Below are positions 42,783 through 52,275 of a stretch of 64,000 nucleotides of DNA, piece by piece. The stretch comes from Chloroflexota bacterium (GTDB lineage Bacteria; Chloroflexota; Chloroflexia; Thermomicrobiales; UBA6265). The number at the start of each line of letters is the position of its first letter. Position 1 is the first letter of the stretch. The stretch is from the NCBI GenBank assembly GCA_023389575.1, contig JAEWEG010000050.1, positions 1 through 64,000 of the forward strand, read 5' to 3'. The position numbers and the translations under genes were made by a program. The notes beneath the pieces were generated by a model, which ran no database searches, was not told the DNA's origin, and saw only the letters and a program-made list of their open reading frames with translations.

Positions 42783-43418
42783 ATGTCGCTCGTTCGCGTC
42801 CACAACTTCTCGATCTCCCTGGATGGATTTGGCACCGGTGACGGCCTGAGCCGGGAAGCCCCCTTTGGTCATGCCGGTGAACGACTGCATGAGTGGATGT
42901 TCGCCACCCGGATGTGGAGGAAATCGGGCGGTAGCCGAGGTGTCGACGATGCGTTCGCCCAGGAGCATGGATCGGCGATTGGCGCGGAAATCATGGGCGC
43001 CGGGAAGTTTGGCTATCCGGGGTGGGAGGACGATCCGGAGTGGAAAGGCTGGTGGGGACCGAACCCACCGTTCCATTCGCCCGTCTTCGTCCTCACCCAT
43101 CACCCTCGCCCCTCAATCGAGATGGAGGGTGGCACGACATTCCACTTTCTCGACGCCTCTCCGGCTGAAGCGCTGGCCGCCGCGCGCGAGGCCGCGAATG
43201 GCCAGGACATCCGGCTCGGCGGAGGGGCCAGGTCAATCCGCGAATTCGTCGCCGCCGGGCTTGTCGACCACATGCATGTCGTCGTGGTTCCGATCATGCT
43301 GGGTCGGGGATCGCGGCTGTGGGACGGACTCGAGGGCATCGAGAGCGACTACCAGATCGAGGCGATCTCATCGCCCAGCGGTGTCACGCATCTCACCTTC
43401 ACCCGCCCCGGCGCCTGA
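42783..43418 (+). CDS. Dihydrofolate reductase/RibD C-terminal-family protein
   Basis: A 211-residue protein of the RibD_C group. It has the opening strand RVHNFSISLDGFGTGDG, the conserved region AEIMGAGKFGYPGWEDD, and VFVLTHHPRPSIEMEGGTTFHFL. The NADPH-loop GQDIRLGGGARSIREFVAAGLVDHMHVVVVPIMLGRGSRLWDG is typical. Relatives reduce pteridine-like or pyrimidine substrates, but most are uncharacterised. GAGAGG lies about eight bases before the ATG; a longer frame upstream is non-homologous. It is not a true DHFR. Confidence 0.88.
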   Translation: MSLVRVHNFSISLDGFGTGDGLSREAPFGHAGERLHEWMFATRMWRKSGGSRGVDDAFAQEHGSAIGAEIMGAGKFGYPGWEDDPEWKGWWGPNPPFHSPVFVLTHHPRPSIEMEGGTTFHFLDASPAEALAAAREAANGQDIRLGGGARSIREFVAAGLVDHMHVVVVPIMLGRGSRLWDGLEGIESDYQIEAISSPSGVTHLTFTRPGA

Positions 43419-43441
43419 GAATCCGGGGCCGTTCTCTCGCT

Positions 43442-43885
43442 TCAGCGGCGGCCCGGAATGATTCCCCGGGGCACGTTGTCCACCGCCATCAGCGACTGCT
43501 GCTGGTCGAACATCGCCAGCCGCTGGAACATGTTCACGCCCACGCGACCGGCCTGCACCTTGGCGTGGTTGGCGCGTGGGCCGATGAACAGTTCGTCGAC
43601 GGTGGCTTCCCACGTGTCCAGCCAGCGCTGGAGGTGGCCGGTATCGAGCGGCTCCATCAGGTGCACCCTGATGTGCGCCGCCATCAGGCCGCCTCGGTAG
43701 GCGCCGGTCTGGAACAGGATGTTCTCCCAGAAATCGGCGAAGGTCGGGATGTGTTTGGATAGGTCCACCTTCGCCACGTCCCGGAAAATCGGGCCCAGCA
43801 CGGGGTCCTCGAACAGGGTGCCGTAGAAAGTCGTCACCAGTCGAAGGATGTCGTCCCGGCTTTCAATGTCGTGGAAATCGGTCAT
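43442..43885 (-). CDS. Group III truncated haemoglobin (copy 1)
   Basis: About 147 residues of the two-over-two globin fold. The segments VTTFYGTLFEDPVLGPIFRDVAKVDLSKHIPTFADFWENILF and AAHIRVH, EPLDTGHLQRWLDTWEATVDELFIGPRA match group III proteins, which bind haem and handle oxygen, NO or peroxide. The chosen ATG (MTDFHDIE) has a weak purine stretch upstream. It has a clear paralog at about 58.1 kb. It converges with the reductase-family gene, with only 23 bases between the stops. Confidence 0.9.
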   Translation of the reverse strand: MTDFHDIESRDDILRLVTTFYGTLFEDPVLGPIFRDVAKVDLSKHIPTFADFWENILFQTGAYRGGLMAAHIRVHLMEPLDTGHLQRWLDTWEATVDELFIGPRANHAKVQAGRVGVNMFQRLAMFDQQQSLMAVDNVPRGIIPGRR

Positions 43886-44091
43886 GAATGGTCTTTCAGC
43901 GCGTCGCATGGCTACAAACTGGTAACGAACTTCCCTGTCCCAAGTCTACCCGGTTCCGGTCAGGACTGGCCCCGCCGGTTCCGCCAGGGCGGGCGTGACC
44001 AGTTCGGGTAACCAGTGCGGGCATGCCTGGCCGGGACAACTTCCGGTACCATGGAGACCAGACCGGTTGGCACATTCATCAGGGACGTTGC

Positions 44092-44874
44092 ATGACCTCC
44101 GACCAGGAAACACCAATCGAGCGGAACCGTCGTCTTGCCCGCGAACGCGCCGAGGAACTCAAGGGATTTTTCACCCATCTCGGTATTTACCTGATCGTCG
44201 TCCTCGGCCTGTTCTTCATCGATGTCGCATCCGATGGCGGCTGGTGGTTCTTTTACCCCGCCATCGCCTGGGGTATCGGTGTCGCCATCCATGGCCTCAC
44301 GGTCGGAGTCGACAACATCTTCGACGAGGGCTGGACGCAGCGAAAGGCTGAGTCAGGGAGGGACATCGCCACCGGACCAGCCACGTCTCGCGACACGGCA
44401 CCGGCGCCGAACCGGCGCTCGGATGGTGACGTGATCGCTCGCTCCTCGGCGTTGATCGACTCGATGCGGAGCGCGGCCCGCACCATCCCGAAAGCCGACG
44501 TGCGCCAGCAGACGCTGGGCCTGTGCGCCTCGGCCGATCTGGTCCTCTCGGCGATCGAGGAGAATCCCGGCGAGAAGGAACTCGCCAGCGATTTCCTGAA
44601 CCGCTATCTCACGCCGGCCAGCGCCATCATTTCCGGCTATGCGCGACTGGCCAACCGGAATATCCCCTCGGCCAGGTCCACGCTCGAGAAGGTGGAGTCA
44701 CATGACCTGAAGGTGCTGGCCACCAAGGTCGACGATATCTACGACCGCCTGCACCGCGGCAGCCTGATCGACCTGGAAGTGGCGCGGGAGATGCTCAGCC
44801 TGGATGTGCCCGACTGGGACGATACGCTGGCGGGCGAGCTGGAAGCGTCGGCCGAAACCCGAAACAAAGCCTGA
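44092..44874 (+). CDS. 2TM-domain protein with XpaC-like helical C-terminus
   Basis: A 260-residue membrane protein. The N-terminus ERNRRLARERAEELKGFFTHLGIYLIVVLGLFF and the second helix GWWFFYPAIAWGIGVAIHGLTV form a 2TM domain. The remaining 170 residues are hydrophilic helices with a repeat of acidic and Leu positions (TLEKVESHDLKVLATKVDDIYDRL), like the XpaC family linked to 5-bromo-4-chloroindolyl phosphate hydrolysis. AGGGA lies six bases before the ATG. Its function is not known. Confidence 0.78.
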   Translation: MTSDQETPIERNRRLARERAEELKGFFTHLGIYLIVVLGLFFIDVASDGGWWFFYPAIAWGIGVAIHGLTVGVDNIFDEGWTQRKAESGRDIATGPATSRDTAPAPNRRSDGDVIARSSALIDSMRSAARTIPKADVRQQTLGLCASADLVLSAIEENPGEKELASDFLNRYLTPASAIISGYARLANRNIPSARSTLEKVESHDLKVLATKVDDIYDRLHRGSLIDLEVAREMLSLDVPDWDDTLAGELEASAETRNKA

Positions 44875-44941
44875 CACGAACAGTTCATGCCAAATTCGGA
44901 CATGCAATTGCCACGGAGTCCGTGCGAGGCGCGGTATTTCC

Positions 44942-45000
44942 GGTAGCGGCGGAGTTCATCTCCGCCCGCGAGGGGCGAAGAGACGCGACTCGCCGCTACC
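44942..45000. repeat. REP-like element bounded by inverted GGTAGCGGCG ends (copy 2)
   Basis: GGTAGC leads into GGCGGAG, TTCAT and CTCCGCC, and 25 bases later the inverted terminal string CGCCGCTACC closes the 59-base element. It lies in the gap between the 2TM gene and the higA gene. Confidence 0.65.
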
Positions 45001-45034
45001 AGTTCGAGTCGCTCATGATCTCCCGGAATCCGTG

Positions 45035-45325
45035 TTAAGCGACGGAGGGCAGAGGGTGGACGGTCCGTTCGATCGTCTCGCCGTCCCTTGCGAGCACCAG
45101 GCGTAACTCGTATTCCTTTTGCAGGTTCAGCCAGATTTCTGGACCGGTGCCCAGCCAGCGACCCAGACGGACAGCCGTGTCGGCGGTGATCCCCGTGCGA
45201 CCGCGCATGATGTTCGAGATTCGACTCTGGGGGATGTCCAACGCGCGGGCAGCTCCGGCTCCCGAGATGCCTCGCACCTCCAGTTCCTCGGCCAGAATCT
45301 CGCCAGGATGAATCGCGGGAAGCAT
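45035..45325 (-). CDS. higA: HigA-family antitoxin
   Basis: A 96-residue XRE helix-turn-helix protein. The motif PAIHPGEILAEELEVRGISGAGAARALDIPQSRISNIMRGRTGITADTAVRLGRWLGTGPEIWLNLQ is that of the VapI/HigA antidote family. It neutralises the HigB nuclease and represses the shared promoter. The gene follows higB in the same direction with a 15-base gap, the toxin-first order of higBA loci. Confidence 0.93.
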   Translation of the reverse strand: MLPAIHPGEILAEELEVRGISGAGAARALDIPQSRISNIMRGRTGITADTAVRLGRWLGTGPEIWLNLQKEYELRLVLARDGETIERTVHPLPSVA

Positions 45326-45340
45326 GGCGACCTCCTTCGG

Positions 45341-45622
45341 TCAGTGATAATCCACTATCTCAATATTGGAGGGTTCATCGTCACCCTCGGGCCATGTAAA
45401 ACAGATTCTCCATTGGCTGTTGATCCGGATGCTGTATTGCCCCAAGCGGTCTCCTCGGAGAACCTCCAGCCGGTTACTTTGCAACGCCCTGAGCGCGTTG
45501 AGATTGGGGGAAGATTGAAGGATCAGGAGTCGCCGGTGAGCCTGAGACTCAAAGCCAGAGAAGGCAGGTACCCGTCGACCGCTGGCGAATCGCTCGGTTT
45601 GCTTGTCGGCGTACTTCGGCAC
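45341..45622 (-). CDS. higB: HigB-family toxin (RelE-like mRNA interferase)
   Basis: A 93-residue RelE/HigB-superfamily toxin predicted to cleave translated mRNA. The family blocks FESQAHRRLLILQ, LNALRALQSNRLEVLRGDRLGQYSIRINSQWRICFTW and IEIVDYH are complete, so the toxin looks intact. A GTG start is used, with GGGAG upstream. A palindromic element with overlapping TATA-like strings lies just ahead. The locus is a chromosomal toxin-antitoxin pair beside a REP-like repeat. Confidence 0.93.
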   Translation of the reverse strand: MPKYADKQTERFASGRRVPAFSGFESQAHRRLLILQSSPNLNALRALQSNRLEVLRGDRLGQYSIRINSQWRICFTWPEGDDEPSNIEIVDYH

Positions 45623-45643
45623 CGTGAATCTCCCGCTCTTCCT

Positions 45644-45662
45644 CTATACGGGATGCGTATAG
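45644..45662 (-). promoter_or_regulatory. Putative higBA operator/promoter
   Basis: CTATACG-N5-CGTATAG is a perfect 7-bp inverted repeat 22 bases before the higB start, and TATGCT/TATACG strings on the minus strand could act as a -10. It is the expected position for HigA autoregulation. Confidence 0.55.
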
Positions 45663-45687
45663 CATATAGTCAGTGGGTGAGAAGCGT

Positions 45688-46557
45688 CTAGCCCTTCATC
45701 GATCCGGCCAGCATGCCCCGGATGAAGAACCGCCCCAGCAGGACATACAGGATCAGCGTCGGCAGCGCCGCGATCACCGCGCCCGCCATCACCACGTTCC
45801 ACGCCACCGAGAACGAGCCGCTGAGATTGTTCAACGCCACCGTGATCGGCTGCTCGCGCGGGTTCGTGATCACCGTCAGCCCAAACAGGAACTCGTTCCA
45901 GATGTTCGTGAACTGGAAGATGCCGACCACCACGAACGCTGGGAGCGATAGCGGCAGCATGATCTGCCGGAAGATCTGCCACATTCCGGCGCCATCGATC
46001 CTCGCCGCCTCCACGATCTCGTAGGGGATGTTCGCGAAGTAGTTGCGGAAGATCAGCGTTGTGATTGGCAACCCGTACACCACATGCACGGTGATCAGCC
46101 CGGCCATGCTTCCGTACAGTCCAATCGTGTCCAGGAACTGGATCAGCGGAATCAGCACGCTCTGGTAGGGGATGAACATCCCGAACAGGAGCAGTGAGAA
46201 CAGGATATCGGACCCCGGGAACCGCCATTTGGAGAACAGATAGCCGTTCACCGCGCCGATCAGCGACGACAGGACCGTTGCCGGGATCACCAGCAGGAAG
46301 CTCTGCCACAGGTTCGGGCTGAGCTGGTCCCAGGCGGCCCGGAATCCTCCGCCCGAGAGACTGTCCGGCAACTCCCACATCCGGCTGATCGACACATTCG
46401 TCGCATCCTTCAGGCCCGACGCGATCATCACGTACATCGGCAGCAGGTAGAACGCCACGGCGAACCCGATGATCAGGAACGTGACCACCTTCTTCCATGG
46501 AAAGGACCTGTGGGTCGGCCCAATATGCGTGTGTGGCGTGATCATCTCGCTGCTCAT
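45688..46557 (-). CDS. Carbohydrate ABC transporter permease (MalG/UgpE type)
   Basis: A 289-residue inner-membrane permease with about six transmembrane helices. The ATPase-contact EAA loop reads EIVEAARIDGAGMWQIFRQIMLPLSLPA. It is the MalG-like half of a sugar importer and should pair with the permease gene upstream, whose stop overlaps this start (ATGA). It is the last gene of the operon. No ATPase gene follows, so a shared MsmK/UgpC-type ATPase elsewhere is inferred. Confidence 0.93.
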   Translation of the reverse strand: MSSEMITPHTHIGPTHRSFPWKKVVTFLIIGFAVAFYLLPMYVMIASGLKDATNVSISRMWELPDSLSGGGFRAAWDQLSPNLWQSFLLVIPATVLSSLIGAVNGYLFSKWRFPGSDILFSLLLFGMFIPYQSVLIPLIQFLDTIGLYGSMAGLITVHVVYGLPITTLIFRNYFANIPYEIVEAARIDGAGMWQIFRQIMLPLSLPAFVVVGIFQFTNIWNEFLFGLTVITNPREQPITVALNNLSGSFSVAWNVVMAGAVIAALPTLILYVLLGRFFIRGMLAGSMKG

Positions 46558-47567
46558 TGCTCCACGTCCCTCAACGAGCGCGCCAGGTAGGGGATCATCA
46601 CGCAGGACACCAGGATGAGCATCACGATCGAGGCCGCCGCGCCGAGGTTGTAGCGCGTCGCGCCGAACGTCTGCTCGTACACGAAAATGCCCGGTACATC
46701 GGTCGCGAATCCGGGCCCCTTCCCCGACATCGCGAACACCAGGTCGAAGATCTTCAGCGAGATGTGCCCGAGGATGATCAGCGTGCTGATTGTGATCGGC
46801 TTCAATAGCGGGATGATGATGTGGCGATAGGTTTGCCAGGTGCTGGCGCCATCCAGCGACGCCGCCTCACGGATGTCGTTGGAGATCGTTCCCAGTCCGG
46901 CCAGGTACATCGCCATCGCGAATCCGGAGAGTTGCCAGACCGCCGCGATGATGACCGGGATCATCGCGATCGGGATGCCGATCTGCGCCTTCACGGCGTC
47001 CGGCATCGGGACGTTTCCCCAGACCGCCGGGTCGATCAACCAGTCGATCGTGACCGGACCCAGCCCGACCAGGCCCAGGAGCCAGTTGATGCCGAGGTCC
47101 TCGGCCAACTGCGTCAGGCCCGATTCCGGGTTGAAGATCCAGCGCCAGGCCACGCCGGTCACCACGAATGAGAGGGCGTAGGGGAACAGGAAGATGTTCC
47201 GGATCAGCGCCCGGGCCGGCAGGGACTGGTCGAGGGCGATCGCCAGTAGCAACCCCACGCCCACGGAGCCGATCAGGAAGATGATCGTGAAGATGATGGT
47301 GTTGCGGATATCGATCTGGAACCGGGTAGTCTCGAACAGCCGCTGGTAGGTGGACATCAGCGGATCGATCAGGCTGAGATCCTGTTTCGGCGAACGCCAG
47401 TTGGAGAACGACACCCAGATGGTGAACCCGATGAAGCCGTAGACGAACACGAACACGGCGATCAGGCTCGGCGTGAGCACCAGGGGCGATAGCCATCGTT
47501 CGGATATGCTGCGTCGTTTCGGCGTTTCCCCAGAACTGATCGGTGGTCCAAGGTTTCCCTGGGCCAT
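46554..47567 (-). CDS. Carbohydrate ABC transporter permease (MalF/UgpA type)
   Basis: A 337-residue MalF-type permease. The first helix LVLTPSLIAVFVFVYGFIGFTIWVSFSNW and the EAA loop DIREAASLDGASTWQTYRHIIIPLLKPI are clear. It has a GGAG site before its ATG and a four-base overlap with the MalG-type gene. It is preceded, after a 184-base gap, by a GYD-domain gene and the binding protein, all in the same direction. The substrate is probably a sugar or polyol; the sequence does not define which. Confidence 0.93.
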   Translation of the reverse strand: MAQGNLGPPISSGETPKRRSISERWLSPLVLTPSLIAVFVFVYGFIGFTIWVSFSNWRSPKQDLSLIDPLMSTYQRLFETTRFQIDIRNTIIFTIIFLIGSVGVGLLLAIALDQSLPARALIRNIFLFPYALSFVVTGVAWRWIFNPESGLTQLAEDLGINWLLGLVGLGPVTIDWLIDPAVWGNVPMPDAVKAQIGIPIAMIPVIIAAVWQLSGFAMAMYLAGLGTISNDIREAASLDGASTWQTYRHIIIPLLKPITISTLIILGHISLKIFDLVFAMSGKGPGFATDVPGIFVYEQTFGATRYNLGAAASIVMLILVSCVMIPYLARSLRDVEQ

Positions 47568-47751
47568 GCGGCCTACTCCTTCAATTCCGGATCTGGCGGG
47601 TCACCCCGCCTGTCGTGCCACAAGCATATGGCGGAAGACCCGACCGCGCTCCGCATGCCATCGCGGGGTCATGGTCGGTCTCTCATTCATATATTGAAGC
47701 TGGCGACCGCTCGAAACGTTCGCTCCCCGGCCATCCGGCCTGGCGTGGTGT

Positions 47752-48081
47752 CTAGGCCACGCCAGGCGCCCGGTAGCCCACGCTTCCGGCCTTGCCCAGG
47801 GCGTCCAGGGTTTCGTCCACGGTCATGAGGACGGTTGTTTCCAGTTCGCCGATCGCCCCGCCACTGCTGAGCGCGATGGCGCCCGCGGCCATGGACACGT
47901 TATCTGGGGCCTCCCACAGGTTGTAGCCGTCGTGGCTGCCGAACGCATACCAGAACCCGTGGAGTTTTCCGCCAACCGACTCGATGTACGTTTGGGCCGC
48001 CGTCCGGCGGTCCTCCGGATTGGCGATCAGCCTCGCCCAGGTCTCCGGTGTGTAGCTGAACTTCGTCAGGTAAAGCGCCAT
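47752..48081 (-). CDS. GYD-domain protein
   Basis: A 109-residue GYD-family protein: MALYLTKFSYTPETWARLI, GGKLHGFWYAFGSHDGYNLWEAPDNVSMAAGAIALSSGGAI, a dimeric alpha/beta barrel-like domain with a Gly-Tyr motif. GAGAGGAA lies six bases before the ATG. It lies between the binding protein and the permeases of the sugar ABC operon, which is unusual. Family function is unknown. Confidence 0.85.
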   Translation of the reverse strand: MALYLTKFSYTPETWARLIANPEDRRTAAQTYIESVGGKLHGFWYAFGSHDGYNLWEAPDNVSMAAGAIALSSGGAIGELETTVLMTVDETLDALGKAGSVGYRAPGVA

Positions 48082-48224
48082 CGTCCATTCCTCTCGCTTA
48101 ACGACCAACTCGTGCCCGCAACGGGCACCCTGTGACCACACGTGGGAATTAAACGGCCGGTCTCGTGCGGGATCGACGGGGAAAGCATATGACCTCCCCG
48201 TCGCCCTGGCGCGATTTCAGGAAG

Positions 48225-49523
48225 TTACGATGCCGCCTCGTCCTCGGCGGCCATCACCAGCGCGTCCTGGAACGTCGCCACATCGAGGTCGACCACGAAC
48301 GACACGATCGCGTCGTTCACCGACGACTGGAACTGCGGGGACGCGGCGCCACCGTGCGCCAGCGACGGCACCACCGCGTCGGCACCGAACGACCCTGCCG
48401 ACCACTGCATGTACTCATTGAAGCCGCTCGCGTCGGCGTCGCTGCGGGCCGGAATCGCGCCCTTGAACGGGGCGAACGCCGCCTGCGCCTCGGCGGAACC
48501 GACCGCCACCAGCCAGTTCCTGGCGTTCACGGGGTGCGGAGCGCCAACTGGCATGGTGAAACCGTCGATCACGGCCACGAACGACCCACCGGTGCCGGGA
48601 TGGTTGACCCAGCCGATGTTCGCGTCCTGCTCCTTGGCCACGGCATCGCCGTACAACCAGTCACCCATCGAGGTGAACCCGATCGTGCCGGCGTACACCC
48701 CATCCGCCGCGCCGTCCCAGGTCAGGGCGGCGTGGTCGCTGTTGACCGACTCGAAGTGCTTCGCCAGTTGTTCGATGGCCTGGGTCACGCGTTCGTCATC
48801 CCAGCCAACCTCGCCCTGCCAGATCCTGGCGAAGTCTTCCGGCCCGAGCGTCGCCAGCAGCGTGTTCTCGAACAGCTGCACCACCGCGAAGGTGTCCTTC
48901 GACCCGATACCGATCGCGGAAATACCAGCGGCGGTCAGCGTGTCGGCGGCGGCGTTGAAGTCGTCCAGCGTCCAGTCGTCCGCGACCTCGATCCCGTTAT
49001 CGGCCAGCACCTGCTTGTTGTAGAACATCACGTTGCCGCGGTGAACGCCAACCGGAACCAGGTGAATCTCGCCGTCGAACGTGATCTGGTCGATCACGCC
49101 TTGCGGGAACTTGTCGTTCCAGCCCTGCTCCTCATAAAGCTCGGTGACGGGCTCGGTGTAGCCTGGCTCGACGTAGCGAGCCCACAGCTCCGCGCCCGGG
49201 TGGCTCTGCCAGGAGTCGGGCGGCTGATTGGCGGAGAGCCGGGTTTGCAGCGCGACCTGGGCATTGGACCCAGCGCCACCGGCCACCGCCGCGTTCACCA
49301 CTTCGACGTCCGGATTCTCGGCGGAGAACGCCGCGAACAATTCCTCGAGACCCGCCGCCTCACCGGCAGTGGTCCACCACGAGAAAATCTCGAGCTGCTC
49401 TTCTGGCGCTTCATCCTGGGCGGCCACGATGCCGTACCGGGCGAGCGGCGCGGCCGCGAAGACAGCCGCCGAACCAAGAACGACCTTGCGGCGGCTCGTG
49501 CGAGCGGAATGCATGAAAGACAT
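48225..49523 (-). CDS. Extracellular sugar-binding protein of ABC transporter
   Basis: About 432 residues of the SBP_bac_1/8 type. The N-terminus has TSRRKVVLGSAAVFAAAPLA, a Tat-like signal, then EIFSWWTTAGEAAGLEELFAAFSAENPDVEVVNAAV. The middle blocks GEIHLVPVGVHRGNVMFYNKQVLADNGI and TWDGAADGVYAGTIGFTSMGDWLYGD are typical of sugar binders. GGAGGG lies eight bases before the chosen ATG. It is the first gene of the transport operon with the GYD gene and two permeases. Confidence 0.93.
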   Translation of the reverse strand: MSFMHSARTSRRKVVLGSAAVFAAAPLARYGIVAAQDEAPEEQLEIFSWWTTAGEAAGLEELFAAFSAENPDVEVVNAAVAGGAGSNAQVALQTRLSANQPPDSWQSHPGAELWARYVEPGYTEPVTELYEEQGWNDKFPQGVIDQITFDGEIHLVPVGVHRGNVMFYNKQVLADNGIEVADDWTLDDFNAAADTLTAAGISAIGIGSKDTFAVVQLFENTLLATLGPEDFARIWQGEVGWDDERVTQAIEQLAKHFESVNSDHAALTWDGAADGVYAGTIGFTSMGDWLYGDAVAKEQDANIGWVNHPGTGGSFVAVIDGFTMPVGAPHPVNARNWLVAVGSAEAQAAFAPFKGAIPARSDADASGFNEYMQWSAGSFGADAVVPSLAHGGAASPQFQSSVNDAIVSFVVDLDVATFQDALVMAAEDEAAS

Positions 49524-50215
49524 TGAGACAACCCTCCTGGATTCAACGACTATCGACCGGCCGGAACGTTCCCCACGGTATCGAACAGGCAACGCTGTCC
49601 AGCGGCGAGTTGGGAACTGGGCAATGCGACGACGATGTCTGCTGCTCCTTTCACACCATGCGAAAAAGACCACGCCCGCGAACAGGCGGATGGATATTGC
49701 CCCGAGTGAGAAGACCTAGAGTATGCGCTGTCGCGGTGCTTAACTCAAGAGAGCGCTCCCATGGCCCGGCCCACCACGCCGATCCACGTTTCAACCCCGT
49801 TCCCGCTCAATTCTGGGTTTGGTGGCGGAGTTTGCTGGTCTCGATGCGTTCACTGGGTGGACGGTTCGTCGCTCGGGAGGCTGAGGCGCTCGATACTGCA
49901 CTGTGCGTGTCGCGGCACACGACAACAGGAATAGGTCGCCAACATTAATTCGAACGTCAACATTAAACCCACATCCCAAAAAGGCCCGCCACTCCAGGCC
50001 AAATCGACCCTGGAAGGTGATTAAATGGATTATTGGAATAATGTTGGCGAAAAACACACGACCTCTCGTCTCGTGCCGGAGTCTGCCGGTCAGTGGCGCT
50101 CGTATCGGTGACCGCCTTCCTTTGGTACAGTTACCTCACTCCGTCGCGCCGAACAGGTACGCTGGCGGCGCCTGAATCACGCACGATACCCGTGCCCGAA
50201 CCTGGAGCGACCACC
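49524..50215. other. Long divergent region between sugar-binding protein and trpB
   Basis: About 690 bases without a convincing gene. It must carry promoters for the leftward sugar-transport operon and the rightward trp operon. The inverted repeat listed separately lies at 49936-50050, and the local DNA there is richer in A and T than the neighbouring genes. No T-box core, Trp-codon leader peptide or TRAP-like GAG repeats were recognised. Confidence 0.45.
49936..50050. repeat. 12-bp inverted repeats 115 bases apart, upstream of trpB
   Basis: TCGCCAACATTA at the left and its exact complement TAATGTTGGCGA at the right bound an A/T-rich 115-base segment. A near copy GTCAACATTA lies a few bases inside the left arm as a direct repeat. 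It could be a miniature inverted-repeat element, a looped operator pair or a long leader hairpin. Confidence 0.6.
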
Positions 50216-51465
<1,250 letters not shown>

Positions 51466-51469
<4 letters not shown>

Positions 51470-52275
51470 CCGACGTAGCAGCTTCCACCTCGCGTATCTC
51501 CGAGACCTTCGCCCGCCTCGGCGCCGAGGGCAAGACCGCCCTCATGCCCTATCACACGGCGGGGTATCCCACCCTCGACCTCAGCAAGCAGATCATTCGA
51601 TCGCTGGTCGAGGCCGGAGCCGACCTTGTCGAGATCGGTGTGCCCTTCTCCGATCCGCTGGCCGATGGCCCGTCCGTCCAGGGCACGAGCCAGGCCGCGC
51701 TGAACAACGGCACCACCCCCGCCGACTGCATCGCCCTCGTCCGCGACCTCCGGGCCGAAGGCGTCTCCGCGCCGTTCCTGCTGATGGGCTACTACAACCC
51801 CATCCTCAAGTACGGAGTCGACCGCTACGTCGCCGATTGCGCCGAAGCGGGCGTCGATGGCTTCATCGTCCCCGACCTCCCGGCCGAGGAGAGCGACCGT
51901 CTGCGCGACGCCGCCCAGGCGAAGGGCCTCGCCCTGATCTTCATGGTCGCGCCGACCAGCACCGACGCCCGACTCGCCACCGCCGCCGAGAAGGGCAGCG
52001 GGTTCCTCTACTGTGTCTCCGTCACCGGCGTTACCGGCGCCCGGGAGAACCTCTCCAGCACCCTCGGCGAATACATGGCCCGCATCCGCTCCCACACCGA
52101 TCTGCCGCTGGCGATCGGCTTCGGCATCTCCAAGCCCGAGCATGTGAAGTCGGTTGGTGAGATCGCCGATGGGGCCATCGTTGGCGCCGCGCTGATCAAC
52201 GCCATCAACACCGTTGATGATCCGGAGAAGCCAGCGAAAGCGGCCGAGTTCGTTCGCTATCTTCGCGGGGCATGA
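51466..52275 (+). CDS. trpA: Tryptophan synthase alpha chain
   Basis: Splits indole-3-glycerol phosphate to indole, passed through a tunnel to TrpB. The 269-residue TIM barrel keeps the catalytic Glu56 and Asp67 in VEIGVPFSDPLADGP, YYNPILKYGVDRY, FIVPDLPAEES and FLYCVSVTGVTGAR. The GTG start overlaps the trpB stop, with GGGAG seven bases upstream. Its stop in turn overlaps the next ATG. No other trp genes are in the window. Confidence 0.97.

Noticed and set aside
49936..50200. A T-box or Trp attenuator leader before trpB
   Set aside because: No T-box core sequence, no short leader peptide with Trp codons and no terminator with T run were found. Only the 12-bp inverted repeat is present.
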